64,000 nucleotides of DNA from positions 62,001-126,000 of the forward strand of contig JAMKCH010012473.1 in assembly GCA_023653785.1 (NCBI GenBank), given 5' to 3'. This stretch comes from Ophioderma brevispina (Eukaryota > Echinodermata > Ophiuroidea > Amphilepidida > Ophiodermatidae). Shown in pieces: positions 34,901 through 45,369 of the stretch. Position 1 is the stretch's first letter. Each line of letters begins with the position of its first letter. Position numbers and translations under genes: made by a program. The notes under the pieces are model-generated. The model ran no database searches. It was not told the origin of the DNA and worked only from the letters and a program-made list of their open reading frames with translations.

Positions 34901-36195
34901 TATTTATTTATTTATTTATTAATTCTTCCTTTTAACCTGGGGGACCATTCAATTCTCAGCATTGTTCTCACCATGGAGCCCATGTGGTACAAGACCAGTA
35001 AAATAAAATTACAAATGAATAACAAAATCTCAATATAAATCATACCATCTACATACCACTAGAGAAATATACAATGTTAATTAGTAATAACACAAATACA
35101 ATACTGTAGTTGTAAGTATTTTAAAAAAAGCTATAAAAACCTTAAATACAATCACTATCATAATACACCAAGCACTCTTAAAGTAATATAACTTACTAAT
35201 ACAAATTAAAATGATAACCAATAGACAAATGTATAATAGAACCACAAATACATCGGACAAGAATATTCATAAAATTTTGCACGAGTATATCAAAAAGGAG
35301 GGTAGGCAATAAATTCAAAAATACAAGACGAAGATAACTTCCAAAATACTCTGCCAAAAATATCATAAATTGCACAATATTATCAAAAAAGGTGTAGGCA
35401 ATAAAGCCAACAAATCAGATGATAATTTCAGATAATTAGCTTGAACAAGGAATATAAAAAAAAAAAAATAAAGATTCATATCAATGCCGGGAATGACCTG
35501 GCCTGAGGCCCGATTGATCCGTAGTCATGAGGTCATTATCTTGCAATATTTTGTGCAATTGAACTGTGGATAAAGTCGCGCATAGACTTTCATAAGGACG
35601 GGTAATAAGATAGTCCTAAATGAAATTACATGTTTCTGACCTATTACCCTCTTTGAAAATTGACGTCACCCTACTTTGTTTCCATTGGTGTAGCTGACAC
35701 GACACCAGGGGGACTGGAAGGCCGAGGTTTATGATAAATGCAATCGGTTGAGATATAATGGGCGCACCGGCTTTCAAAAGCCTGGTCTGATGTCATCAAG
35801 CCCCAGTGGCTTTAACCATTGGCATTTAGTCAGCTGCTCCTTTACCTGGTCAGCCGTAACTTCCACAAACCTGAACACACAGTAGGTGCTTGCCAGCTTG
35901 GTCACCTGTTGTCTTCCAGATTTTCAGGGAAGGTTGCAGCAAGTGACTACCTATGTTGTAAAAATAAGTTTGAACACATATGCAATATCTTTAGAATTTG
36001 TAATAATTTTCATCCTTATCATTAACACTAGTAATACCCTTCCTGTCAGTTTTGTTCGGGAGAATTTTCCTTAAAGTATTCCACTGTTTTTTTTGAATCA
36101 TTACCACCCAGGCTCACTAATACTTTGTTCAAATACTCTTTTTTGAGTTTGCCAGCCATCATTAGTACGTTAGGTTTCTCAGGCCGCTAACGACC
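34901..36195 (-). pseudogene. LINE-2 (L2/CR1-like), RT N-terminus and 3' end
   Basis: On the - strand from 36195 downward: KLKKEYLNKVLVSLGGNDSK and KTVEYFKE (36150-36085), DRKGITSVNDKDENYYKF (36045-35995), LLKAGAPIISQPIAFIINLG (35790-35730), and WKQSRVTSIFKEGNR (about 35690-35645), the segment before RT motif 1. ILQDNDLMTTDQSGLRPGHS (35550-35490) is RT motif 2. The RT catalytic region is then lost and a 3' untranslated stretch (GGGCTCCATGGTGAGAAC) runs into a (TTTA)n tract at 34901-34920, which on the - strand is a (TAAA)n tail typical of such LINEs. That tail abuts the broken RT of LINE-1. The 5' half continues at 37325-38010. Confidence 0.82.
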
Positions 36196-36199
36196 TCCC

Positions 36200-37320
36200 A
36201 ATGAATATGGATTCATTACTTTTTTTCTTTCTGCTCTGGACTAGCTTTACAAGCTTCATTTCTCCTCAACATAATCGTTATCAATCCCAGGTGGAATTAC
36301 ATGGGATTTTTGGTGCCCTTGAATGGAGCATGCCGATTGCAAATATGATCTGTTCGTCTCGTTCGTGCAAGTCCCAAAATCACAGTGAAGATCCGTCTTT
36401 ACCAGCTATAGTTTTCATTCATCCAGGTTTTGATCAGTCTGGAATTCTCTTGGTGAACTTTGTAAACCTCACAGTCATCTATGATGTGGCTAATGGTTTG
36501 TGGATCTCCACAATCGCAGTTTGGTGGTGGTTCTACTCCGATCTTTGAAGGAAGTGTCTTTGTAACGGACCAACGCCATTTCTGAGTCTGTTGAGGTGAC
36601 CCATGCTTTCCTATCAGGTCAACAGCCTTTGGGCTTGATAGAGGTCTGACCACAACCTGCTTTAGGTTCATGGTAGAAAATGACCATTGCTCATACCATC
36701 TGTTATTGATCTAGGATGTATCGATAGGATGCTGATGACTGCAGTTCATGATTGGGTTGCAAGGTGTTCCGTGGAGATTCTCTGATTCCTCAAGGGTTTT
36801 GGTGGGGGATTAGGCTGCCAGGTTCATCACATTTCTTGGCGAGCTTGATCGTCTTAAGGTTCCTCCTAAGGTTTTCAGGGAGCTTATGCCAGACAGAATT
36901 GAAGGTATTCTACAGGCTCGCCAAAAGCAAACCACTAACAAGTGCTCATTGCAAGCATCATTCAGACCGACATCAATCTTGTGTGAATGTGCGCTGTGAC
37001 TCCATACTGTTGTGGCCTATTCAGCAGTTGAGTATGCCTATGCAACAGTTGATTATGTAAGGTGTCAAAAGATCACCCCATCAAAACAGTTTCCTAAAGT
37101 CGAGCCTTCTGATGGAGGTTGACACTGAGACTTGTCGTCTTGGCAAGGAATTTTCGACTGGCCTTTGAGTTGTGTGATATGAAAGTATTGCTGTGCTGGT
37201 CCACTTGTGACGGCCAAGGTACTTCGGTGTTGGTCATGTAAATAGGATTAAAAATGTCCAGAAACATCCCAAGCGTTGTTAGGGTCTCAGAAGGACTCAC
37301 TAACCTCCCCATTCACCTTT
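36200..37320 (-). pseudogene. Jockey-like LINE 3' half (copy B), inserted in LINE-2
   Basis: Down the - strand: a YLGV..D-like segment (TLAVTSGPAQQYFHI, 37225-37180) and the post-RT region, then the C-terminal frame 36399-36671 with NCDCGDPQTISHIIDDCEVY, a CxCG...QT..H....C zinc-knuckle-like motif found at the end of many Jockey/CR1-group ORF2 proteins, ending MNENYSW and a stop at about 36398. Coding and 3' untranslated sequence align with copy A (27480-28340) over the shared parts. The RT catalytic core is missing. It separates the endonuclease of LINE-2 (37325-38010) from the RT of LINE-2 (34901-36195), all on the same strand. Confidence 0.85.
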
Positions 37321-37324
37321 AAGA

Positions 37325-38010
37325 TCGAAAGAAGGCATAATCATCAAACTTTTTGTATGATCTGGCGTTAACATACATAAAGTTCCTTACTCTTCTTTTT
37401 GTGTTTTCTTAGTATAATACATTGAGTGATCATCTGGGGGAAGGGTATGACACCACAGTCATGATACAATTCTGATCTATCAGTCCAAAGTGGATCAAAG
37501 ACAAGAAAAAGAATTTGGAGTGCGGCGTGTAGAAGCTATTGACTAATTGGTGCAAATTAAAAGTTGACATAACCTCCTGTAATTTTTTCCATTTCCATGA
37601 TTTTTACTCGGCAATCACAGTTGAAGTCGCCAAAACATAGGACCTCCGCTGGGGTTGAAGCTGAGCTGAGATTTTAATTTCCTCCATACTGTCATTAAGG
37701 TTTTCAAAGAAATCAAGCCTAATTTCGGGAGCATAAATGATGCCAGCAAGAATTGGGCGTGTGTGTGAAGGGTAATTTTTATCATAGTGTTTCATTTAGG
37801 GGACATTTAGGTTGTTCAGAGTTACTTGAAGTATTTAGGGGTGATTTACATACAAAATTATACCACCATGATCTGTGGAGCCATGTTTACGTCATTTCTG
37901 CACGGTCCATCTGTAGGATATATAATCGGAATATCAATTTTCAAAGAAGTCATCAATTCCATCGTGAAGACCATGTCTCGGTGATACCAATAACATCCAG
38001 GCCTAAAATA
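37325..38010 (-). pseudogene. LINE-2 endonuclease domain
   Basis: Down the - strand: LDVIGITETWSS (38005-37970), the endonuclease TETW motif; HGGIILYVNH (37880-37845); AGIIYAPEIRLDFFENLNDS (37752-37690), GDFNCDCR with GDFN intact at 37620-37631; TPHSK and DHSMYYTKKTQ (37510-37390); VNARSYKKFDDYAFFRS (37375-37325). In L2/CR1-type LINEs the last block is followed by a basic linker and then RT; here the order is broken by copy B and resumes at 36195. The domain has frameshifts and is not functional. Confidence 0.82.
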
Positions 38011-38180
38011 AGCGGCTGTCAGCACATAGTGCAGCTGAGATTGAAAAATGGGCAGCTGAAATCATAAAAATGTGCAGTTGCAACGTATCAGGTCAATAAC
38101 AGTTTGACCCCAAAATTGCATCTACAAGGGTTTTCAACGGATAATAGCATTATGGACACGGAATAACACATATGACAGTC
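38011..38180. other. No recognisable feature
   Basis: Boundary of LINE-2; upstream coding sequence cannot be followed past about 38010. Confidence 0.4.
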
Positions 38181-38420
38181 GGGACGCCGGGAAATTATTT
38201 TCAAAATGGCATCAAAATGGCCACCAGTATCTTAAATATAAGTATATTCATTATGTCTAGAATCGTAATTTTGATGACGAACCCTAGGTTTTACGGTCAA
38301 AGAAGTCCCAGACCAAAGAGGTGTTACTAAATAATCACATTACCTCAAAATTCCAAAATGGCATCCCAAAAATGGGCCGTCAATACAGAAGAATGGCCAT
38401 ATGACTCTTTTTTGAAGAAT
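38181..38420. repeat. Eroded ATGGC-type monomers
   Basis: AAAATGGCATCAAAATGGCCACC at about 38213 and AAAATGGCATCCCAAAAATGGGCC at about 38355 are about 142-150 bp apart. It resembles the ATGGC-monomer family, but the edge sequence is not recognisable. Confidence 0.4.
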
Positions 38421-38623
38421 TTAGAGTTTAGATTTTTGGTGATCATACCTGTAGGGTTTGGGCTACTAAAGAGCACGGGCACATTGCAAAACATAGTGCG
38501 TGCCTCAAGATTTTCAAATCGATATTTTTGTATGGTTGGAAAGCTTTTCTATACACAAAGCCCTCACCGAAATAATTAAGACCAAATCAGCTTCCTTGGG
38601 GTAACGGAACGATTTGTAATTTA

Positions 38624-38639
38624 GCGTCGCCGGCGACGC
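38624..38639. repeat. GC-rich 16-bp palindrome
   Basis: GCGTCGCCGGCGACGC is perfectly self-complementary and stands out in AT-rich sequence. Confidence 0.9.
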
Positions 38640-38699
38640 GAAAGTCAGCAGACGATGAAACTGGCGTTTAACACAAGACCACACAGCGTATGAAGTTTA

Positions 38700-38790
38700 T
38701 CACGCTATGGTACACTGTTACCGGTCTATAACTTGTGGTTTGAATATCAGTGAGTACGAGTTCACAAATTTCATGTAATATACCAATTTG
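38700..38790 (+). repeat. Left half of a repeat shared with 60270-60350
   Basis: ACCGGTCTATAACTTGTGGTTTGAATAT and GAGTACGAGTTCACAAATTTCATGTAATA match 60283-60350 (ACCGGTCTGTGACCTTTGTGGTTTTAATAT, GAGTACTAGTCCATGATATTCATGTAATA). The continuation of the 60-kb copy is found at 40475, not here. Confidence 0.7.
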
Positions 38791-38856
38791 TTGATTAAGT
38801 ATGGAAAACTTAAAAATGGCCTACAAATTACTGGATGTCTTATCCTATTTTGTTAA

Positions 38857-38987
38857 AGTTCGTTGCCACGACCTTTATTTTTGATAATGTGGACAGTAGC
38901 TGACCACATTATCAAAACCTTTTGTTTTTTGATAATGTGGTCAGAGTGGACAAATTATAAAAAAAATAAAGGTCTGGGAATCGAACT
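38857..38987. mobile_element. TTAA-flanked MITE 2 (131 bp, foldback)
   Basis: Flanked by TTAA (38853-38856 and 38988-38991). Ends AGTTCG / CGAACT are inverted, and the whole element folds: GACCTTTATTTTT near 38870 pairs with AATAAAGGTC near 38965. Inside, TTTTTGATAATGTGG, CCACATTATCAAAA and TTTTGATAATGTGG occur in turn. Non-coding. Confidence 0.72.
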
Positions 38988-39139
38988 TTAAGAAACGAAA
39001 GAAATACAACAGTCAGTCTAGAAATACCAGAGGAATCGGTTTTAGACATACCGTTGCATTGCTTTGGGGGGAGGATTATTTAAATTTTCTGCATTATGGA
39101 CACCTGCAATGATCATAACATCTGTTTAATCAAACAGAT

Positions 39140-39650
39140 AGAAATGGACAACAAAAACGTCTGTCAGGCTGAATGCCACAAGCGATACTGTGTGAAGGTT
39201 GTGTAACAAGCAGGACTGTATTCAAAAACAAATTCTGTAGTGGCGTATAGAATGGTATTTTTTACGGGTCAAAGGTCAATTCCAGGACCTGCTTATGTCT
39301 ATCTGAATGAATTTAGATATAATGTAGGGACACAAAAATGGGTAAAATCTGCATATTGCTAAAGATATAAATTGCACTTATAATACATAGAACGAGACAA
39401 ACATAAAAAATGGTCAAGCTGAATGCAACAGTATACTAAGTTGTGTTGTTGTTGTTGTTGTGGGATTTTAATGGCGCCTGCAGCTAATTAGGCTATTTGC
39501 GCCAAAACAAAACTTATTTTTATAGACAAAATATACGGACAGTATACTTAGGTGGTATGTGTGTCGTAAGCACGATGTATGAAAATATAACATCTGTAGT
39601 GTCAAAGAATGACATTTTTATGGTCAAAGGTGAATTCCACCAATATGAGC
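39140..39650 (+). repeat. Two diverged direct units, second split by an insert
   Basis: CAGGCTGAATGCCACA (39167) and CAAGCTGAATGCAACA (39415) begin the two units; TTCTGTAGTGGCGTATAGAATGGTATTTTTTACGGGTCAAAGGTCAATTCCA-type sequence (39232-39284) is echoed at 39590-39640. The second unit is longer because of the insert at 39441-39538. Confidence 0.55.
39441..39538 (-). mobile_element. SINE- or LINE-tail-like insert with target duplication
   Basis: On the - strand the insert ends in (CAA)n (plus 39446-39460 reads GTT repeats), preceded by GGCGCAAATAGCC...GGCGCCATTAAAA. ACAGTATACTAAG (39428-39440) and ACAGTATACTTAG (39539-39551) flank it and look like a target duplication of about 13 bp with one mismatch. 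The short length and A/C-rich tail suggest a retroposed SINE or a severely 5'-truncated LINE. Confidence 0.55.
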
Positions 39651-39651
39651 G

Positions 39652-40228
39652 CGGATTTGCAAAATATATTGTAAAAAGATATCAAATCATGACAAAAAGA
39701 GAAATGTTATATATTAAAAAGACAGAGTCAAGCTCAAGACCGTTACTTAATTTTGTAGTAGCTCTTTTGACGCCTCCCAAAAACGATCAGTGGGTCTTGA
39801 CTTGCTCTATTAAGTATAATCATCAAAAATAGTCTTCTAAATCAAATACCGAAACCGAAACCAAATTGTCCAACAAACACAACAACGTGATGTTAACTCC
39901 TTATGCTAGCTGATTCAAAATACTTAGCTGTGTTCAAAAACAAGCGTGAGGCGTAAACATGTAAGGCTTTCCACGTTCAATGATGCCTTATTCAATTGAG
40001 TTTTGAATTCCGATTATCCCTTTCTGAAAAGTGCGCTCATTATTTGTTACCCCTCTGTGAATGATACTTTCAATAAAGTCTCGGAACTTTTAAAGGCCAA
40101 ATAAGCAAACGTGGGCATTTAAAGGTTTTTCTTGGTAAGAAAATGAATTACATATAGCTACGTATCATGAACATGTACGACGACCCATTATTTAACATAT
40201 TTTAAAGGTTTTGGCTTCTTTTTGTCCG
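39652..40228. other. No recognisable feature
   Basis: The open frame 39497-39832 (+) overlaps the insert and the direct repeat and is not gene-like. Confidence 0.45.
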
Positions 40229-40429
40229 ACGTTTATGTTAATTAAAGAATAAGAGTAGGACTTATCAGAAAATAATGTCTGGTTTAGCGTGGTTCGCCCG
40301 TTAGCCGCTTGCAAGTCTGCGCCCCCTTCGGGGCTCGACTTGCAAGCGACTAACGTGCTTACCACGCCTGAACAAGACACATGATTTCTGATAATGTCCT
40401 GCTTTGACCCTTTAACAAACATCAATGTC
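40229..40429. repeat. Long near-perfect hairpin with TTCG loop
   Basis: The core arms are GCGTGGTTCGCCCGTTAG / CTAACGTGCTTACCACGC and CGCTTGCAAGTC / GACTTGCAAGCG, closing on GCCCC-CTTC-GGGGC. Pairing continues outward through TTATCAGAAA (40262) / TTTCTGATAA (40385-40394) and AGTAGGAC / GTCCTGCT to about 40229 and 40429 with small bulges. The 80-bp centre is GC-rich while everything around is AT-rich. It could be a MITE-type foldback or the template of a structured RNA; nothing shows that it is transcribed. Confidence 0.85.
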
Positions 40430-40474
40430 CCTATTGTTTTGGGGTATGTTATTTTATGTGTAAAATATATCTTC

Positions 40475-40570
40475 TGTTCTTCCAATGGCCTAGACTATCA
40501 TTGAGAGCCAAATTGAAAAAATTTCATATTTTGTGAAAAATGTGCCAGTGGCGCGATTTAAAGTAACCCA
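40475..40570 (+). repeat. Right half of the repeat shared with 60355-60430
   Basis: TTCTTCCAATGGCCTAGACTA is identical at 40478 and 60357, followed by CATT, AATTTC/AAATTTC and GTG(C/-)CAGTG in register. The preceding part of the 60-kb copy is found 1.7 kb away at 38700-38790. Confidence 0.75.
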
Positions 40571-40589
40571 ATGAATCTGAAGTTTATAA

Positions 40590-43500
40590 TATAAAACGGT
40601 GCAAAATGGACGCCAACATGATGAATGAAAATCCTACATTTGCAGCCCTGGTGATCCGTCTGTTGGCAGGTGAGATGACCTTGAAGAGCAGTCTAATCTG
40701 ATGGAATGGCCAAAAATCAAGGCGAGGAAACGTGACAATAGCAAGGCTGAACTACAAGCTAGGAAAAAACCACAGTCAATTGTGGCTTATAATTCTCAGA
40801 AGAGTCAGGGGTGCAAAAGGCTGATTCGTGGCCGGATCGCAAGAATTCTTGGTCAATGCATTTGAGTGGGTGCTGACTGCTTCTTTCTATGTTCAAGAAA
40901 GGCGTGAACTCAAGACTACCATCCAGATGTTTTCCATAAAATCATGAATGTTTTCATGTAATTCGTCATACTAATCAGTTTTGGGCTGGTCTTAGCCCTG
41001 ATCTTGTTAATTGAAACAGCTTTTGATGAGATCATTAACGAGTACTGGAGGCTTAACACGTGGCAAGCGGGGTGAATGATCGCATGCTTGTGAACAATGA
41101 TCTAGCCATAACCTCTGAATACAGCATTGCCATGCAAGATTTCAGCAACTCGCCAATACAAGGAAGTGAGAGCACAAAGATGATACCAAGGGAAGAATCT
41201 GCAGATACCTTGGACTTGTAACGATAGCACACCATTTAACAAGGCCCATCGTTGAGAAAATATCAGGAGGGGTGTAGTCGCCACACAATGTTAAAATGTT
41301 CTAAAAACAAATGGCCGTTGTGACGGGCAGCTGGACTCACAAAAGGTGAATGAACGTTTTGTACAGTTGGAACGTTTGTTATTTCACGTTTCCAAGTCCC
41401 TTAAACAGTAATTTGCACGTTTGAGTCCCTGACTGACAGTTAAAACGCCGCGTTTTCACAGTGGACCAGGCAAAAGCCAAACCCTTGAGGATATGTCTGC
41501 TGTCAAAGTGGACTCCTGAACAGACATTGATCCGACTGTTGTTCAATGGTTTTTGTGGTGTCCAAAAGAGGAGAGTTGGTAATTCAGATGTTATGAGTTA
41601 AGAGCTCAGCCCATTCCCGCCTGCCCTTTTTGGAGCCAGAAATGTCTTCCCCAAACAAGTGATAACCTCAGTTAGCTCATTCCATTATTGATCTTTTTTT
41701 TTTTTTTTTTTTTAAACATTGAAATTGATTTCACTAGCATGAAGGCCGGAAGACTATAAACCGCCTCACCGGTAGATCTCGTTTCCAAACCATCGAAATG
41801 TCCCAAGTCTGACCAACTCAATCGCTGGGAATCTTCGCAAATGGCTCGTTTTAAGGATATTGTAAGGATCACGCTCGTTCTGTTAAAAAAGAGATAACCA
41901 AAAATTGTCAGGCCCCGTGGACGGGTCAATTCAATACCTTCTCACTAGATGAGCTCACCTCTGTAATCAGCCAACTAAAGAGTGCAAAGACGCAGGGGCC
42001 TGATAACATATACCAGCGGAGTTCCTGGCGCACTGCGGCCCACGATGGCTTGAATGGCTCCAGGAGTTCTACACATGTTGCCTCACCAACCAGTCCGTAC
42101 CCAAAGATCTGGAGGAGGGGTACCATCATTACACTCCCAAACCAAACAGGCCTGTGACAACACCTTACTGTGGGTTCCTTCAACCTTGAGAGGCGGATCT
42201 TCGGCCGGATGGAGCCAGTCGTCAAATCCAATCTGTCCGATGGGATTCGCCGTGGCCGGAGTACTATCCATCAGATTGTAAAATTCACAAATGATATTGG
42301 GGAGAGCTTTGAAAAGCGTGGCATGGCAGGCGTCATCTTTCGTGGACCTTACTGGAATACGACACCGTATGGCACAAGGGCGGACACTCTAGTTTCAACT
42401 GTATTAATCAATTATGTACATGCTTGCAAAACGTCGCTTGCCTCACGACAGTGATGGGTCATAGCAGTTGCAGTCATGTTAGTGCATCATGTGAGGAACG
42501 GTGTCCAACAAGACTCAGTACTGGCTCCCATGCAGTTCAATTTGTATATTATCCAGCGATTTATCTCAAACATCATCTAGACAAATATGGCCTACGCCAA
42601 CGATTTGCTCTTTCTCATTGGACAGAGCTTGCTGGAGTAGAAAGTACATTGACTCAGATATGGCCCTACTTGCACCATATCTTACGACCTGGAGAGTGAA
42701 GCTGAGCGAAGCCAAGATCACCGCTACGGCCTTCCATCTAAAACCAAAGAGGTATCGCCAGCATCAAATAAACTACAATGGGAGCGCTCTGCCATACAAT
42801 CTACACCAACCTTATTTTTTTTTTTTGGGTGTTAAGCTTGATCGGCAGCTACTATCAGCAGCACCTTGAGTCAGTATGTGCAAAAGTATCTTTGATGGAA
42901 TAACTCATGTGCACTACGGATATTTGGGGTGCTTAGCACATGCACCACTGCCTGGCTCTGGTCTACAGCATTGCCGAGTATGCCGCCCTAGCTGGTGCAA
43001 TAGCTCTCACACAAAGAAGCTGGACAGAGTAATCAACGAGACCATGAGAATCATTCGGGCGCCTTAGTCCCACCATCTGAGTTTTACATGGCTTTCAGGC
43101 ATTGCACTTGCAGTGCTTCAGAGAGAGCAGCCACACACATAAACTAGATGAACAAGCTGTTGTTGGACAACAGCACGGTAAGAGAGAGACTGCGCTCTCG
43201 TCGACTTTCTGTCGACACGCTGCTAATCTCCAGATCTCCATTAACATCTTACAGAAACGGAAACAGCCTTGTATGGCTACATGTGGATACTCCAAGACAG
43301 ACCAATTCACTATTGCACCTCTGACAGAACGACACCTGATGGTAGCAATCGTCCACGTAAGGAATGAGCCCTTGAACAGGATTGGAACAGGAGTCGGGTC
43401 GTTTCAACAGCAATATTACCAATGGGGGCTGAACCATCTTAGCCTTGCCAAGGTGGCTCCATCATAGATGCGGATCGATTCTAATGAGTGCATCACTGTC

Positions 43501-43605
43501 GTCCACAGGTGGAATACACTTCTCAAAACCCACTCAACATGAGCCTGGCCCACAACGACAACACATTTAGCTGCTGGCCTCATATTATCAAGAAGAAGAA
43601 CACTC
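40590..43605 (+). pseudogene. Jockey-like LINE (copy C), broken
   Basis: LINE ORF2 in many shifted frames. The 5' part (40590-41660) is weak. Clear blocks: INRLTGRSRFQTIE (41757-41800); FSLDELTSVISQLKSAKTQ (about 41939-41995); PKIWRRGTII (42100-42130); RIFGRMEPVV then GRSTIHQIVKFTNDIGESFE (42195-42313); YAND (42593-42604) in the position of the catalytic YADD, so one catalytic Asp is Asn; LTTWRVKLSEAKIT (42685-42725) and AFHLKPKRYRQ (42730-42762); GVKLDRQLLSA (42830-42863); SSHTKKLDRVINETMRIIRA (43004-43063); and a C-terminal region ending near TCAAGAAGAAGAAC (43590-43603), a likely GAA-rich tail. A poly-T run at 41693-41714 is probably secondary. Inactive. Confidence 0.88.
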
Positions 43606-43919
43606 CATTGTAGAAAAAAGTTCTTATCATGTCATATGTCTGTGGTACCATGCCAATCAAACGTGCAACAACCCTTCTAATTATATTGAGCAGAGTAACA
43701 GTTGAAAGACACCCCGGTTTATTCAATAGCACTGAAACATAGACCAATGAATGGTTGTGGTTAATATAGCCATTTATGTGGACATCATCAAGATGCTTTC
43801 TTTTTACTCATACGTTGCTGGGTCTTAGAGGTTTTTTGTTGCGTTAGTAAAACACAAAAATGCTGTCACCAAATGAATTTATTCGGTGAATTGCAATGAA
43901 ATTGCTCTAACAGCTATTT
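43606..43919. other. No recognisable feature
   Basis: AT-rich spacer after copy C. Confidence 0.45.
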
Positions 43920-44290
43920 TAGACAATTTGGACCACATGGATGCCATCTTGGATTGCCGATGACCTTGGAAATAAGGGAAACTTGATTACGGTATTTCTA
44001 CCCATACAATCTGGGTTATGCTACACCCACTTTAAGTTGTGAGAGTGACTAATTAATACTAATATCATTCTATTGGCGGACTCATCTTGGAACCCATCTC
44101 TTGGATTTTTTGGAAACCCGATATACTTTTTCTGAATTCGCGAAATGGGTTTTTGACCTCCAAAAGGGGTAAACACCAAAATGCAAATTCTAGGATAAAT
44201 GATAAGGCATTTGAGGTCATTTTATGGCACGGACAGCAATCTTGGATGCCATTTTGAAAATTACCCTTTCCGGACGCTCAGATTTTGGTA
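43920..44290. repeat. Eroded ATGGC-type words
   Basis: GGATGCCATCTTGGATTGCC (43948) and CAATCTTGGATGCCATTTTGAAAAT (44231) are related but about 285 bp apart with no readable intermediate monomer. Confidence 0.3.
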
Positions 44291-44639
44291 GACTTTAGTT
44301 ATGTTAAGGGCCTGGTGTCTAATCCTACCCAAACACTGTTGGAAAACCTTTTGTTGCAATTTTGGGGTCTCCAAGGTGTATTTTTTTGTAAATGACCTGT
44401 GTTAAAAGCCAACATACCCCAAAAGAGCAAACATAGAAAGTATTATACAAAATCCTCAAACAGCAGATTTTACTGTGAATGTGAGGTGAATCCGCCCACC
44501 CATTACGGTGCCAAAACCGGATTTTAAACTGGTTTAACTACTACAGTGGCTTTCCAATGGCACTATGCTGTTGCGTGCTAAGCATTGTTTTAGCCTAAAA
44601 ATATGCATGGCAGCTGAGCTTTTTCTTATTTTAGTGGCG

Positions 44640-45245
44640 ATAACAGCCGGTTGACTTCACACACAATTAAGCGCTTATTCATAATTTTGGAACCAGCGAT
44701 CGTACTTAGGTTCAGGAAAGTCAAGCCTTTTGTCGCCGAAGAGATTTGCCACAGATATATTGTCATCAGGAATGTCTGGAATTGGCACAGGGCCTGGATT
44801 ACGTTCAATATCTCCATCGATGCAGCGCTGACTTGAAAATATCTGCTTTGTTCATGTAACGAATTTAAATGACGGGACTGGGTGGAACGCATGGGACTTA
44901 CGAGCATTGTTGGGTGTTGGAACTGGTTACAGCCATGTTTTGGGTTGGTGTATCATTCACTACAGAGGTATATCAGTAGTTGCAGTAGTAACAGTAGTGG
45001 ATGTGATTTGGCTGATGTGTAGGCCATATTGATGCACGCAATGAAAGACAGGACAGATCTCACCTACATTGCCCGTTGAAACATGCTTGCAGTAAGTGAT
45101 GTCAGCCAATAAAAATGAATGAAACTCCTCCTGTGGGCTTGGTTGGTAAGCTAGACTAAGCTTGAGTCTACTGGTGAAGCCGACTGGTAATGCCAGGGGT
45201 TGTTGAATTTGGCACCGTCTCAGGAGAGACTTGGCTGTTTGCAAT
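44640..45245 (-). pseudogene. Reading-frame remnant with a 2A-like motif
   Basis: One - strand frame reads RCIDGDIERNPGPVPIPDIP and continues DDNISVANLFGDKRLDFPEP to a stop near 44673; GDIERNPGP is at 44789-44815. D(V/I)ExNPGP is the signature of 2A/CHYSEL peptides, which cause ribosomes to skip a peptide bond before the last Pro. Such motifs occur in RNA viruses and at the N-terminus of LINE proteins, including those of sea urchins. Upstream (45240-45180) another frame gives NSQVSPETVPNSTTPGITSR, a Ser/Thr/Pro-rich stretch. There are stops upstream of the motif, so this copy is broken. Strand and position would suit the N-terminus of LINE-2, but continuity with its endonuclease at 38.0 kb cannot be shown. 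Confidence 0.6.
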
Positions 45246-45369
45246 TGTAGTAAATGTGCTATGGGTGACAGTGAATCATTCCTAAAAAAAGGAACTAAGC
45301 TATAGTTCTAAAACTATTTTATAAAATTTCCCTATCTACAAGGTGAAAAAACAGAGAATTTAGATGCAT

